Source: Rubrivivax sp.
GTDB lineage: Bacteria > Pseudomonadota > Gammaproteobacteria > Burkholderiales > Burkholderiaceae_C
Assembly (NCBI GenBank): GCA_027487905.1
Contig: JAIYCR010000016.1
Span: 1-64,000, forward strand
DNA: 64,000 nucleotides
Reading direction: 5' to 3'
This document shows positions 1 to 8,680 of the stretch, piece after piece (positions within the stretch are counted from its first letter, which is position 1; every line of letters begins with the position of its first letter). A model generated the notes under the pieces. It worked only from the letters and a program-made list of their open reading frames with translations, made no database searches and was not told the origin of the DNA. Both the position numbers and the translations under genes were made by a program.

Positions 1-61
1 CGTCAAGCCAACGGCGCAGAACGCCTGCCGCTGCCGCACAAGCGGTGCCCTCCTCCCCCGC

Positions 62-2341
62 TCACTTGGGCGTCACCACCAACGACACCCGGAAGGTGCG
101 CGGCGCCATCGGGTAGAGGTAGCTGTGGCCGAACTGCACCGGCGATTCGCGCCAGGCCCGGCGGTCGGCCAGGTTGTCGATGCCGGCGCGCCAGGTGAGG
201 TCGGCCGCGGCGGTGGTGCGGTTCCACACCGCGGCGGCGTCCCAGCGGGCGCTGCCGCCGATGCGCAGGCTGTTGTCGGCCACGGCCGAGCGGCTGCTGT
301 CGGCGGACACGCCCAGCAGCGTCACCAGGCCGGGCACCGAGGCCACGGCCCAGCGGGCTTCGGCCTTGAGGCTGCGCTCGGGCACGTTGGGCGGCGGCAG
401 GCCGTTCAGCGTGGTGTCGCTGGCGCCCTGGCGTCGTGCCTGCAGCGCCTGCAGGCTGGCGGCCAGCGTGAGCGCGCCCAGGCGCTGGCTGCCGTCCACC
501 GCCAGGCCGCGATGGCGGGCCTCGCCGTCGCGGCTGCGGGTGCAGCTGCCGGGCGTGCTGTCGCAGGCACCGAAGTCGGTGAAGAGCGGGCGACGGATGT
601 CGAAGAGGGCCACGCCCCAGGACGCGGCGCTGGCCGAGGTGGCACTGCCCTCCCCCTTCAGGCCCAGCTCCCACTGCTGGCTGGGGCTCACCGGCAGGCC
701 CTGGCCGGCGTTGGTGTAGCGCGAGCGGCCGGGCACCACATCGGACTCCACGCCCTCGCCCCAGCTGGCGTAGGCGAGCAGCGTGGGTGAGATCTGCTGG
801 GTCAGGGCCAGCCAGGGCGTGGTGTAGCGCTGTTCGTACTGCGTGGGGCGGCTGCCGTCGGTGCGCACGCTGGCCCGGTCGAGCTGGGTGTGGCGCAGGC
901 CTAGCCAGGCCTGGGTGGCTGGGTTGAAGGCCACGCGGTGGCGCCAGTAGAGCTCGGTGCTGCGGTCGTCGCGCTGGGTGTTCTCGTCGGTGAGGGCCGG
1001 GTCGGCCGGGGTGACGACGGTTCCGGTGATGTCGCCCTCGCCCACGTAGTTGTAGGCCTGGCGGTTCAGGCGCTGGCGGTAGCTCGCGCGCAGCACGCCC
1101 AGCGTGGTGTCGTGGCGCAGGCTGCCGGTGCTGAAGCGGCCGTCCAGCGAGAAGTCCAGCGCGGTGCTGCGGCGGCGCTCGCCTTCGCTGCGGTAGTCGT
1201 AGAGGTCGAAGCGGCCATCGCTGCAGTAGCGGTCGAACACGTTCTCGGCGCTGCAGCCATAGGGGAAGGCCAGGCGGTCGTCGGTGCTGAGGTCCTGCAC
1301 GGCGGCATGGGCCTTGAAGCGCCAGTCGGCGCCCAGCGCCTGGGTGAAGCGCAGCGAGCCGGTGCTGCCCTCGAACACCACCGGCTGGCTCCAGGGCTGG
1401 TTGTTCAGGTTGATGCGCGGGTCGGCCGGGCCGGGCACGCGGCTGCCCAGCAGGCTGAAGCCGGGCACGCTGGGCTGGCTGCGCCGGCTCCACTCGCCTT
1501 CCAGCTCCAGCCGGGTGCCGGCGCTCGGCCGCCACTCGCCGGCCAGCGCGAGCAGGCCTCGCTCGCCCTGCGCAGATCGCGCCGGCGGGTCCAGCCGCTC
1601 GGCGGCGGCGTTGAGCCGCAGGCCGAAGGCGCCGCCCTCGCCGAAGCGGCGCGACAGGTCGGCCGCGGCCAGCACCGAGCCGGCGCTTTCCGCCTGCAGG
1701 GTGTACTGGCTCCTGTCCTCGGCCAGCGGGCGCTTGACGACCAGGTTCACCAGCCCGCCTGGCGCGGCGCTGCCGGCCTGGATGCCGGCCAGGCCCTTGA
1801 GCACTTCCAGCCGCTGCTTGTTGTCCAGCGGCAGCGCGGTCTCGCCGCTGATGGGCAGGCCGTCGCGCCGGAAGTTGCTGCGGTTGTCCAGAACGAAGCC
1901 GCGCACGGTGAGCGAATCCCAGTAGCCCGGGGCGTTGTAAGCATCGCCCAGCGAAGCGTCCACGCGGGTCAGGTCGGCGATGCGGTTCAGGCCGCGGTCG
2001 CGCAGGGCCGTCAAATCGACCACGGTGGCGGTGAGCGGCGTGCGCGCGAGCGGCTCGGGGCTGAAGCCGCCGACCTGCGGGCCGGGGGCGGCGGTGGCGG
2101 TGGCCTCGACGGTCACGCGGGGCAGTTGCCCGGAGGACGCGTTGGCCGTCTGGGCTTGGGCTTGGGCCAGGCCCTGAAGCCCGCCCAGCAACAGCGCCAC
2201 CGCAGCCGTGGTGGCGCTGGGCCGAAGCGGCCGGCGTGACAGCCGGCGGGCGGCCGCTCCACCGGGGCGCGAAGGCTCAGCAGCGAAAGACGAAGGAAGG
2301 GAAAGGTGGAGTCTGGAATGCAATGCCATCGAAGTGCTCAT
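62..2341 (-). CDS. TonB-dependent outer-membrane receptor, probably thiamine-regulated
   Basis: A 759-residue TonB-dependent receptor: an N-terminal export region with a hydrophobic stretch ending AQAQA near residue 63, a plug domain (about residues 75-205, with a typical TVRGF segment and PGGLVNLVVKRP), then a long beta-barrel ending in FRVSLVVTPK. Length and layout match siderophore-type receptors, which take up scarce ligands through the outer membrane using TonB energy. The TPP riboswitch just upstream on the same strand suggests the ligand is thiamine, a thiamine phosphate or a precursor, not iron; this is inference from regulation, not from the barrel sequence. The ATG used has no clear Shine-Dalgarno; a second in-frame ATG lies four codons later. 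Downstream the gene ends 61 bp from the window edge, so partner transport genes, if any, are not visible. Confidence 0.9.
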   Translation of the reverse strand: MSTSMALHSRLHLSLPSSFAAEPSRPGGAAARRLSRRPLRPSATTAAVALLLGGLQGLAQAQAQTANASSGQLPRVTVEATATAAPGPQVGGFSPEPLARTPLTATVVDLTALRDRGLNRIADLTRVDASLGDAYNAPGYWDSLTVRGFVLDNRSNFRRDGLPISGETALPLDNKQRLEVLKGLAGIQAGSAAPGGLVNLVVKRPLAEDRSQYTLQAESAGSVLAAADLSRRFGEGGAFGLRLNAAAERLDPPARSAQGERGLLALAGEWRPSAGTRLELEGEWSRRSQPSVPGFSLLGSRVPGPADPRINLNNQPWSQPVVFEGSTGSLRFTQALGADWRFKAHAAVQDLSTDDRLAFPYGCSAENVFDRYCSDGRFDLYDYRSEGERRRSTALDFSLDGRFSTGSLRHDTTLGVLRASYRQRLNRQAYNYVGEGDITGTVVTPADPALTDENTQRDDRSTELYWRHRVAFNPATQAWLGLRHTQLDRASVRTDGSRPTQYEQRYTTPWLALTQQISPTLLAYASWGEGVESDVVPGRSRYTNAGQGLPVSPSQQWELGLKGEGSATSASAASWGVALFDIRRPLFTDFGACDSTPGSCTRSRDGEARHRGLAVDGSQRLGALTLAASLQALQARRQGASDTTLNGLPPPNVPERSLKAEARWAVASVPGLVTLLGVSADSSRSAVADNSLRIGGSARWDAAAVWNRTTAAADLTWRAGIDNLADRRAWRESPVQFGHSYLYPMAPRTFRVSLVVTPK

Positions 2342-2355
2342 GGGCGATGGCAGGT

Positions 2356-2405
2356 GGGCGGCCGAACGCCCGTGGACGCAGGCAGCGAGACACGGCCTGC
2401 GGGCG
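2356..2405 (-). promoter_or_regulatory. Possible riboswitch expression platform (alternative hairpins)
   Basis: Between the TPP aptamer and the receptor start, the segment CGGGCG (2367-2372, minus strand) can pair either with upstream CGCCCG (2400-2405, extended internally by CAGGC/GCCTG) or with CGCCC at 2356-2360. The two pairings exclude each other, as expected of a switch between two folds. The second hairpin ends about 15 nt before the start codon. No U-tract follows, so translational control is more likely than termination. This is a by-eye fold only. Confidence 0.4.
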
Positions 2406-2506
2406 CTTCGGCTTGCTTCCCTGCGCGAGGATTACCTCAATCAGGTTCAAAGGGACTTTCTCAGTCGAGGCCACGGTTGCCCGGCACCTCAACACCCCCA
2501 GCGAAG
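2406..2506 (-). promoter_or_regulatory. TPP (THI-box) riboswitch aptamer
   Basis: Read on the minus strand the segment carries the hallmark TPP-aptamer elements in order: a GGGGGTG start, CTGAGA, a CCCTTTGAACCTGAT block, GGTAAT, and GCGCAGGGAAGC. The outer ends CTTCG (2502-2506) and CGAAG (2406-2410) can close the P1 stem. TPP aptamers sense thiamine pyrophosphate and usually turn off thiamine biosynthesis or transport genes. The next gene downstream on this strand is the TonB-dependent receptor, 64 nt away. Confidence 0.93.
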
Positions 2507-2555
2507 GTCGCGTGCGTGAAGCGCGCGACAGGCGGATTGTGACAGCGCAAAAGCA

Positions 2556-2577
2556 AAAGCCCGCCGAAGCGGGCTTT
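2556..2577 (-). terminator. Rho-independent terminator after the ferredoxin-NADP reductase gene
   Basis: A perfect 9-bp inverted repeat, AAAGCCCGC and GCGGGCTTT with a four-base loop. On the minus strand it is followed by TTGCTTTTG, giving a T-rich tail. It lies 53 bp past the stop of the ferredoxin reductase gene and separates that transcript from the riboswitch-controlled receptor. Confidence 0.8.
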
Positions 2578-2630
2578 GAAGACGAGGGGCGAACCGGACC
2601 CGGACCCGGACGCGGCCCGTGCCGGGCGCC

Positions 2631-3740
2631 TCAGTCGAACACCGGCGTCTCCACCCCCAGCACCTTGTGCAGCTTGGGGCTGGTGGTGGTGTATTGCAGG
2701 TGGATGCGCTTGTCCGGGAAGACGAAGGGCGCCGCAGCGAAGGCGGCCAGCGCCGCCTCGTGGAAGCCCGAGAGGATGAGCTTCTTCTTGCCCGGATAGG
2801 TGTTGACGTCGCCCACGGCGAAGATGCCGGGCACGTTGGTCTCGAACTTCTCGGTGTCGACGACGATCTGCTTGCGCTCGAGCGCCAGGCCCCATTCGGC
2901 GATGGGGCCGAGCTTGGGGCTCAGGCCGAAGAAGACGAGCAGCATGTCCAGCGGCACCACGCGGGTGACGCCGTCGCCACCGGTCACCTTCACCGACTGC
3001 AGACGGCCATCGGCCGCGTCGAAGCCGGTGACCTGGCCGACCATGAACTGCATCTCGTAGGCCTCGCACAGCTCGCGCATCTTGGCCACGCTCGCCGGTG
3101 CGGCCTTGAAGCCGTCGCGACGGTGCACCAGGATGACCGACTCGGCCTTGTTCGGGCCTTCGCCTACGAAGTTCAGCGCCCAGTCGAGTGCCGAATCACC
3201 GCCGCCCACGATGACAAGGTTCTTGCCGGCGAACTGCTGAGGGTTCTTCACCCGGTAGTGCAGCTGCGTGCCGTCGAAGGCCTCCAGGCCATCCACCTTG
3301 AGCGTGCGCGGCTGGAAGCTGCCCACGCCGCCGGCGATGAAGATGGTCTTGCTGATGAAGCGCGTGCCCTTGCTGGTCTCGACGTCGAAGCGGCCGTCCT
3401 CGCGGCGGTTCACCAGCGTCACTTCCTGGCCCAGGTGGAAGGTGGCGCCGAAGGGCTCGATCTGCTTGAGCAGGTTGTCGGTGAGCTCCTTGCCGGTGCA
3501 CACCGGCACGGCCGGGATGTCGTAGATGGGCTTGTCGGGGTAGAGCTCGATGCACTGCCCGCCCGGGTAGGCGAGGGAATCGATGATGTGGGCCTTGATC
3601 TCGAGCAGGCCGAGCTCGAACACCTGGAACAGGCCCACCGGGCCGGCGCCGACGATGAGGGCGTCGGTCTCGATGGGTGCGCCCGAGGCGGCGGTGCCCT
3701 CGGCGGGGCGGGCGGTTTCAGCGCTGGCTTGCGGTTCCAT
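2631..3740 (-). CDS. Ferredoxin-NADP(+) reductase, thioredoxin-reductase-like type
   Basis: A 369-residue FAD/NAD(P)-binding protein. An N-terminal FAD-binding motif GAGPVGLF (around residue 31), a PGGQC segment, a second dinucleotide motif [10 protein letters not shown] and a C-terminal [11 protein letters not shown] segment match the YumC/Chlorobium class of ferredoxin reductases. That class resembles thioredoxin reductase but lacks its CxxC redox pair, and I see no CxxC here. It moves electrons between NADPH and ferredoxin in the cytoplasm. The first 20 or so residues are a low-complexity extension before the fold begins. It follows fdxA by 54 bp on the same strand, so the two are probably co-transcribed and functional partners. 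A terminator follows it. Confidence 0.9.
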   Translation of the reverse strand: MEPQASAETARPAEGTAASGAPIETDALIVGAGPVGLFQVFELGLLEIKAHIIDSLAYPGGQCIELYPDKPIYDIPAVPVCTGKELTDNLLKQIEPFGATFHLGQEVTLVNRREDGRFDVETSKGTRFISKTIFIAGGVGSFQPRTLKVDGLEAFDGTQLHYRVKNPQQFAGKNLVIVGGGDSALDWALNFVGEGPNKAESVILVHRRDGFKAAPASVAKMRELCEAYEMQFMVGQVTGFDAADGRLQSVKVTGGDGVTRVVPLDMLLVFFGLSPKLGPIAEWGLALERKQIVVDTEKFETNVPGIFAVGDVNTYPGKKKLILSGFHEAALAAFAAAPFVFPDKRIHLQYTTTSPKLHKVLGVETPVFD

Positions 3741-3794
3741 GGTGCGGCTTCGGGAGCGGGCGGCCCGCGCCGCGAGGCGGCGAGGGCGCCAGGG

Positions 3795-4118
3795 TTACTT
3801 GATCAGTTCAGACAGCTTGCCGGTGCGGTCTTTCCAGTCGTCGGCGTCCGGCAGCGGCGCGTGGCGCTTGGTGATGCTGGGCCACTTCTTGGCGAGCTCG
3901 GCGTTCAGCTTGATCATGTGCTGCTGGTCGCCGGGCACATCTTCCTCGGGCACGATGGCATTCACCGGGCACTCGGGAATGCAGACCGCGCAGTCGATGC
4001 ACTCGTCCGGGTCGATGGTGAGGAAGTTCGGGCCCTCGCGGAAGCAGTCCACCGGACACACGTCGACGCAGTCGGTGTACTTGCAGCGGATGCAGGATTC
4101 GGTGACGACGTGGGTCAT
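3795..4118 (-). CDS. fdxA: 7Fe-8S ferredoxin FdxA
   Basis: A 107-residue ferredoxin with cysteines at 9, 12, 17, 21 and 25 and at 40, 43, 46 and 50, the spacing of Azotobacter FdI-type seven-iron ferredoxins (one 3Fe-4S and one 4Fe-4S cluster). The C-terminal helical tail (to KLSELIK) is also typical of the family. It is a soluble low-potential electron carrier. The next gene on the strand encodes a ferredoxin-NADP reductase, its likely partner; the preceding operon encodes sulfate assimilation and needs electrons for sulfite reductase. A TAGAAT hexamer on the minus strand at 4188-4193, overlapping the cobA stop, could be its own -10 element, though no good -35 was found. Confidence 0.95.
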   Translation of the reverse strand: MTHVVTESCIRCKYTDCVDVCPVDCFREGPNFLTIDPDECIDCAVCIPECPVNAIVPEEDVPGDQQHMIKLNAELAKKWPSITKRHAPLPDADDWKDRTGKLSELIK

Positions 4119-4190
4119 GGAAATCGGCGCTTGGGGGGTGGACGACGCGCTGCCGTGGAGGCGGGCACGAGCGGCGGAAAACCCTTGATT

Positions 4191-4961
4191 CTAGGTGGTG
4201 AGGGGCTTGGAGCAGGCCTGCGGCTCGTCAAGGCCCTGCGGCAGGTCGCGCAGCGCAGCCGCCGCGGCAGACACGGGCAGCGCGCCCACGCCCACGGTGA
4301 CCACCGCCGGACGCCCGGCGTGCAGCACGCTGGCCCCGGCCAGGCTCGCCACCGTGTGGCGGCTGGCATGGGCGTCGGGCCAGCCGGCACGCGAGACGAC
4401 CTGCACCGGCGTGGCGTCGGGCCATCCGGCCTCCCGCAGGCGGCGGGCCAGCGCGCCAAGTTGGCGGCCGGCCATGTAGAACACCTCGGTGTCGGCGTGC
4501 GCCGCGGCGTTCAGCTCGTGCTCGCGCGACATGGCGGTGCTCAGGGCCACGCTGCGGCCACGGCCGCGCCGGGTCAGCGGGCGCCGGGTGTCCGCGGCAG
4601 CGGCCAGTGCGGCGGTGATGCCGGGCACCACCTCGCTGTCGATGCCCGCCGCGGCCAGGGCCTGGAGTTCCTCTTCCAGGCGGCCGAAGACGGACGGGTC
4701 GCCGCCTTTTAGGCGCACCACCACCGCGTGGCGGCGCGCCAGCGCCACCAGCAGGGCGTCGATGCGGGCCTGGGCGGTGCTGGCCTGGAAGCCGCGCTTG
4801 CCCACGTCGATCCAGCGGGCCTGGGGGGCGAAGCCGCGCAGCGCAGGGTCGGTCAGCGCATCGGCCAGCACCACCTCGGCCGTGGCCAGGCGCTGCGCGC
4901 CGCGCAGGGTGATGAGGTCGGCCGAGCCGGGGCCGGCGCCGATGAAGATCACGCGGCCCAT
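4191..4961 (-). CDS. cobA: Uroporphyrinogen-III C-methyltransferase (SUMT)
   Basis: A 256-residue SAM-dependent methyltransferase with the N-terminal GAGPGSADLITL motif, a VVRLKGGDPSVFGR motif and a VVPGITAA segment, all diagnostic of SUMT. It adds two methyl groups to uroporphyrinogen III to give precorrin-2, the first step to siroheme and cobalamin. It is the stand-alone form, without the dehydrogenase/chelatase half found in CysG. The start overlaps the end of cysN by 13 bp. As the last gene of the cysI-cysH-cysD-cysN run, it most likely supplies siroheme to the sulfite reductase CysI. The oxidase/ferrochelatase for the later steps is not in the window. Confidence 0.93.
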   Translation of the reverse strand: MGRVIFIGAGPGSADLITLRGAQRLATAEVVLADALTDPALRGFAPQARWIDVGKRGFQASTAQARIDALLVALARRHAVVVRLKGGDPSVFGRLEEELQALAAAGIDSEVVPGITAALAAAADTRRPLTRRGRGRSVALSTAMSREHELNAAAHADTEVFYMAGRQLGALARRLREAGWPDATPVQVVSRAGWPDAHASRHTVASLAGASVLHAGRPAVVTVGVGALPVSAAAAALRDLPQGLDEPQACSKPLTT

Positions 4962-6364
4962 GCGTCGTCCTCCGCCGCCGGGGCGGGCAGCGGGTCAGCC
5001 AGCAGTGCGGCGGCCGTGCGGTGGGTGGCGGCATCGACCAGCACCAGCGCACCGGCCACCGGGTTCTCGGCGAAACCGGTCAGCGGCAGCGCCTGCTGCA
5101 GCTGCACGCTCACCGAGCCGATGTCGTTGGCCTGAAGCGTCTGGGCGGCGGTGGTGGCCAGCGTGTGGATGTCCAGCCGGTGGTGGATGGCGGTGATGCG
5201 CGCCTGCGTCCAGCGGTTGCCGTGGCGGGCCCAGTAGCGCCGGCCGATGGCCGCGGGCTCGGTGTCCAGCCAGGCGGCGGTGGCGGTGAAGCGGTCGGCC
5301 TCGCGGGGGGCGGTACCGGCGGCACCGGCCGGGGCGGCAGCGTCGGCGGCCACCAGCCAATCGCCGCGCGACACGTCCAGTGGCCGGTCCAGCACCAGAC
5401 CGGCCGATTCGCCGAAGCCAGCGGCCGGCACCGGCACCCCGGCCCGGCGCACCTCCTGCACCAGGGCTTCGCCGCCGCCAGGCAGCACGCGGATGCGATC
5501 GCCCGCACGCACCGTTCCCTGGGCGATGCGGCCCCAGAACACGCGCTCGGGGTTGGCGCTGCCACCGGCTGAACCGACCTGCGCAGCCTCGGCGGCACCC
5601 TCCCCGCCGTGCCGCACGACGAGCTGCACCGGAATGCGCAGCGCACCCGCGGGCTCGGCTGCACCGGCCGGCAGCGACTCCAGCACCTGCAGCAGCGACG
5701 GGCCCTGCCACCATGCGGCCTCGAGCCGCGTGGCCACGTTGTCGCCGCGCAGCGCGGACACCGGCACGATGGCCGCCACCGCCAGGCCCGCCTCGGCCGC
5801 GAAGCGCTCGAGCGCCTCGCGCACCGCGGCGAAGGCCGAAGCCGGCTCGGCCAGCGCGTCGATCTTGTTGATGGCGAAGACGATGCTGCGCACCCGCAGC
5901 AGGTGGGCCAGCAGCGCATGCCGGCGCGTCTGCGGCAGCAGCTGCACCGGGCCGGCGCCGAACTGCAGCTTGGTCACGTCCACCAGCACCACCGCGGCGT
6001 CGCTGCCCGCGGCAGCGGTGACCATGTTGCGGGTGTACTGCTCGTGGCCCGGAGCGTCGGCGATGATGAACTTGCGCCGGCGGGTGGCGAAGTAGCGGTA
6101 GGCCACGTCAATGGTGATGCCCTGCTCGCGCTCGGCCTCCAGCCCGTCGGTGAGCAGCGACAGGTCGATGGGCGCGCCGGCCGCCCGGCGCTCCAGCGTG
6201 TCCAGCTGGTCGGCCAGGATGGCCTGGCAGTCCATCAGCAGGCGGCCGATGAGCGTGCTCTTGCCGTCGTCCACGCTGCCGGCGGTGAGAAAGCGCAGCG
6301 CCCGGTGGGTGGACGCGTCGGAGGCCGCGTTCGTTGCAGCGGGTGTGGGGCCGGGGTTGCTCAT
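4949..6364 (-). CDS. cysN: Sulfate adenylyltransferase subunit 1 (GTPase)
   Basis: A 471-residue translation-factor-like GTPase: P-loop GSVDDGKST, G3 region DAPGHEQYTRNM, G4 motif NKID, then beta-barrel domains. With CysD it forms ATP sulfurylase, which makes adenosine 5'-phosphosulfate from sulfate and ATP, driven by GTP hydrolysis. The start ATG at 6364 shares one base with the cysD stop (TGATG), which signals translational coupling and gives the usual family length; the reading frame is open further upstream, but there it overlaps cysD and encodes nothing recognisable. No APS kinase (CysC) domain is fused, in keeping with an APS-reductase route in which PAPS is not needed. Confidence 0.95.
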   Translation of the reverse strand: MSNPGPTPAATNAASDASTHRALRFLTAGSVDDGKSTLIGRLLMDCQAILADQLDTLERRAAGAPIDLSLLTDGLEAEREQGITIDVAYRYFATRRRKFIIADAPGHEQYTRNMVTAAAGSDAAVVLVDVTKLQFGAGPVQLLPQTRRHALLAHLLRVRSIVFAINKIDALAEPASAFAAVREALERFAAEAGLAVAAIVPVSALRGDNVATRLEAAWWQGPSLLQVLESLPAGAAEPAGALRIPVQLVVRHGGEGAAEAAQVGSAGGSANPERVFWGRIAQGTVRAGDRIRVLPGGGEALVQEVRRAGVPVPAAGFGESAGLVLDRPLDVSRGDWLVAADAAAPAGAAGTAPREADRFTATAAWLDTEPAAIGRRYWARHGNRWTQARITAIHHRLDIHTLATTAAQTLQANDIGSVSVQLQQALPLTGFAENPVAGALVLVDAATHRTAAALLADPLPAPAAEDDAWAA

Positions 6365-7323
6365 CAGAAGTAGCCTTCCTTCTTGCGCCGCTCCATCGAA
6401 GCGTCGTTGGCGCGGTCGTCCATGCGGGTGGCCCCGCGCTCGCTCACCGTCACCAGCAGGGTCTCGCGCACCACGTCCCAGGCGTCGGCGGCGTCGCTGG
6501 ACACCGGGCAGGTGCAGGTCATGTCGCCCACGGTGCGAAAGCGCACCTCCTCGCTCACCACCGCCTCGCCCGGCTCGGGCGGCGTCACCGCGGTCACCGG
6601 CACGAGCAGCCCGCGGCGGTGGATGACCGGCCGCTGGTGCGCGTAGTAGAGGCTGGGCAGCTCGATGCCCTCGCGGGCGATGTAGAGCCACACGTCCAGT
6701 TCGGTCCAGTTGCTGATGGGAAAGGCGCGCATGTGCTCGCCCGCCTGCAGCCGGGTGTTGAACAGCGTCCACAGCTCCGGACGCTGGCTCTTGGGCTGCC
6801 ACTGGCCGAAGCTGTCGCGGTGGCTGAACAGGCGCTCCTTGGCGCGGGCCTTCTCCTCGTCGCGGCGGGCGCCGCCCAGCAGCACGTCGAAGCGGTGCGC
6901 GTCGATGGCCTCCAGCAGCGCCACGCTCTGGTGGCCGTTGCGGCTCTCGCCGGCATGGGCCAGGCGCACGGTGCCGCGTGCGATGGAGTCCTCCACATGC
7001 CCCACCACCAGCCGGTCGCCGAGTTCGGCGATGCGGCGGTCGCGGAACTCGATGACTTCGGGAAAGTTGTGGCCGGTGTCCACGTGCAGCAGCGGGAAGG
7101 GCAGGCGGCCGCGCCAGCGGCCATCGGCCGAACGGGTCTTGAAGGCCTTCTGCGCCAGGTGCAGAAGCACGCAGGAGTCCTTGCCGGCGGAGAAGAGCAA
7201 CGCGGGCCGCTCGAAGGCGCCCACCGCCTCGCGCAGCAGGAAGAGGGCCTCCTCTTCCAGGCCGTCGAGGTGGGCATCGTCGATCTCGGGCCTCAGGCGG
7301 GCGAGCGGCACGGGGGCGTTCAT
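6364..7323 (-). CDS. cysD: Sulfate adenylyltransferase subunit 2
   Basis: A 319-residue catalytic subunit of ATP sulfurylase, of the PP-loop ATP pyrophosphatase family. The PP-loop reads SAGKDSCVLLHLA (near residues 45-57); HVDTGHNFPEVIEFRD and FPISNWTELDVW are further family signatures. It adenylates sulfate to APS together with CysN, whose start codon overlaps this gene's stop. A 70-bp gap separates it from the upstream cysH fusion gene; I see no strong terminator there, so one sulfate-assimilation transcript is likely. Confidence 0.95.
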   Translation of the reverse strand: MNAPVPLARLRPEIDDAHLDGLEEEALFLLREAVGAFERPALLFSAGKDSCVLLHLAQKAFKTRSADGRWRGRLPFPLLHVDTGHNFPEVIEFRDRRIAELGDRLVVGHVEDSIARGTVRLAHAGESRNGHQSVALLEAIDAHRFDVLLGGARRDEEKARAKERLFSHRDSFGQWQPKSQRPELWTLFNTRLQAGEHMRAFPISNWTELDVWLYIAREGIELPSLYYAHQRPVIHRRGLLVPVTAVTPPEPGEAVVSEEVRFRTVGDMTCTCPVSSDAADAWDVVRETLLVTVSERGATRMDDRANDASMERRKKEGYF

Positions 7324-7393
7324 GGGGGACGGCTTTCGAGGAAGGAAACCCAGGGCGGGGCAGGCGGGGGTGGGCGGGCGCGGCGCGGGCGTT

Positions 7394-8680
7394 TCAGGCC
7401 CCGGCCTTCACATGCAGCCCGCACTCCTTGGCCGCCTCCTCTTCCCACCACCAGCGGCCGGCGCGGAAGGGTTCGCCCACCGCGATGGCACGGGTGCAGG
7501 GCTCGCAGCCGATGCTGGGCATGAAGGCGTCGTGCAGCGGGTTGTAGGGCACGCCGTGCATCGACAGGTGGTGCCACACGTCGCCCCAGGTCCAGTCGGC
7601 CAGCGGGCTGTACTTGGTGCGGCCGGCGTCGTCGCGCTCCACCAGCGGCACGTCGCCGCGGCCATCGGACTGCTCGCGCCGCAGGCCGGTGACCCAGGCG
7701 CTGCGGCCGGCCAGCAGGCGCGACAGGGGCTCGAGCTTGCGCAGCGCGCAGCAGGCGCGGCGCAGCTCGACGCTGTCGCGCATGGCGTCCAGCCCATGGC
7801 GGCCCACCCACTGCTCGACGGCCTGCGCGTCCGGCTCGAAGCGCTCGATGCGCAGGCCCTGCCCGGCATAGTGGGCTTCGGCCCGGTCCAGCAGTTCCAG
7901 CGTCTGGCGGTGCAGGCGGCCGGTGACGAGCGTGCCCACGGCGATGGGAAGGCGGTGGCGGGCGATGAGGTCGAGCAGCACCATGTCCTCGGCGCCGAAG
8001 CTGGAGGCGAAGACGATGCCGGCGGGGTGGTCGGCCGCCGCCTGGCGCAGGCGCTGCACCGTGTCGGAGAGCAGGCGCTCGTGGCCGGGGCTGGGCCGCG
8101 CGTGCAGCGCGATGGCCTGGCCGGCCCGGATGGCCGGCAGCGGCTCGAGAGAAGACGAGGCGATGGGGGCCTTGACCGCGTGGGCGGCTTCGTCGCGCCG
8201 GAAACGCGGCAGCGGCTGCTGCACATCGCCCTGGTAGTGGCCGAGCTCGGCGAAGTGGCCGAGCACGCGCCGCGCATGGATGAGGCTCTGGTCACCCCGC
8301 AGCACCACCGCGTCCACCCCGCAGCGCACCAGCAGGGGCAGCATGTCCACCAGCACCTCGCCGCTGGCGCGGACTTCGCCCGCGAACCGGTAGCGGCGGC
8401 GCAGCAGCCGGGCGAGGCTGTAGCCCCGCCCGTCGACCCACTTGCCGAAGACCAGGCCAACACGCTGCACGCCGTCGAGCGACTGGCCCAGGGCCTCCAG
8501 GGCTTCGTCGGAGGTCTCGGGCGGCAGCAGCACCGAGGCCCCGCGGACCGGCCCGGCCGCACGCAGCGCGGCCAGTTCGTCCAACGTCAGCCAGGTCAGG
8601 CCCGCATGCTCGGACGCCTCGATGAATCGCGGCGGCGCAGCGGCAGCGGCGGTGGGGGAAGGCAGTTCGACGGCGTTCAT
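7394..8680 (-). CDS. cysH: DUF934-CysH fusion: assimilatory APS reductase with N-terminal DUF934
   Basis: A 428-residue two-domain protein. Residues about 20-165 match DUF934, a small domain normally encoded by its own gene beside cysI/cysH (seen: GKWVDGRGYSLARLLRRR and LLVRCGVDAVVLR). Residues about 195-425 are a CysH reductase: SSFGAEDMVLLD, TGRLHRQTLELLD, KYSPLADWTWGDVW, and a C-terminal ECGLH with the redox Cys420. Cysteines CC at 310-311 and CxxC at 392-395 are the 4Fe-4S ligands that mark reductases acting on APS directly. The reaction is reduction of APS to sulfite and AMP. The start overlaps the cysI stop by four bases (ATGA). The fused arrangement is unusual; a single uninterrupted frame across both domains supports a true fusion. 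The connecting linker is short, about 25 residues. Confidence 0.92.
   Translation of the reverse strand: MNAVELPSPTAAAAAPPRFIEASEHAGLTWLTLDELAALRAAGPVRGASVLLPPETSDEALEALGQSLDGVQRVGLVFGKWVDGRGYSLARLLRRRYRFAGEVRASGEVLVDMLPLLVRCGVDAVVLRGDQSLIHARRVLGHFAELGHYQGDVQQPLPRFRRDEAAHAVKAPIASSSLEPLPAIRAGQAIALHARPSPGHERLLSDTVQRLRQAAADHPAGIVFASSFGAEDMVLLDLIARHRLPIAVGTLVTGRLHRQTLELLDRAEAHYAGQGLRIERFEPDAQAVEQWVGRHGLDAMRDSVELRRACCALRKLEPLSRLLAGRSAWVTGLRREQSDGRGDVPLVERDDAGRTKYSPLADWTWGDVWHHLSMHGVPYNPLHDAFMPSIGCEPCTRAIAVGEPFRAGRWWWEEEAAKECGLHVKAGA

Noticed and set aside
1-61. Possible 3' end of another gene at the window start
   Set aside because: The 61 bp after the receptor stop are too short to assign a gene; no motif or terminator is recognisable.
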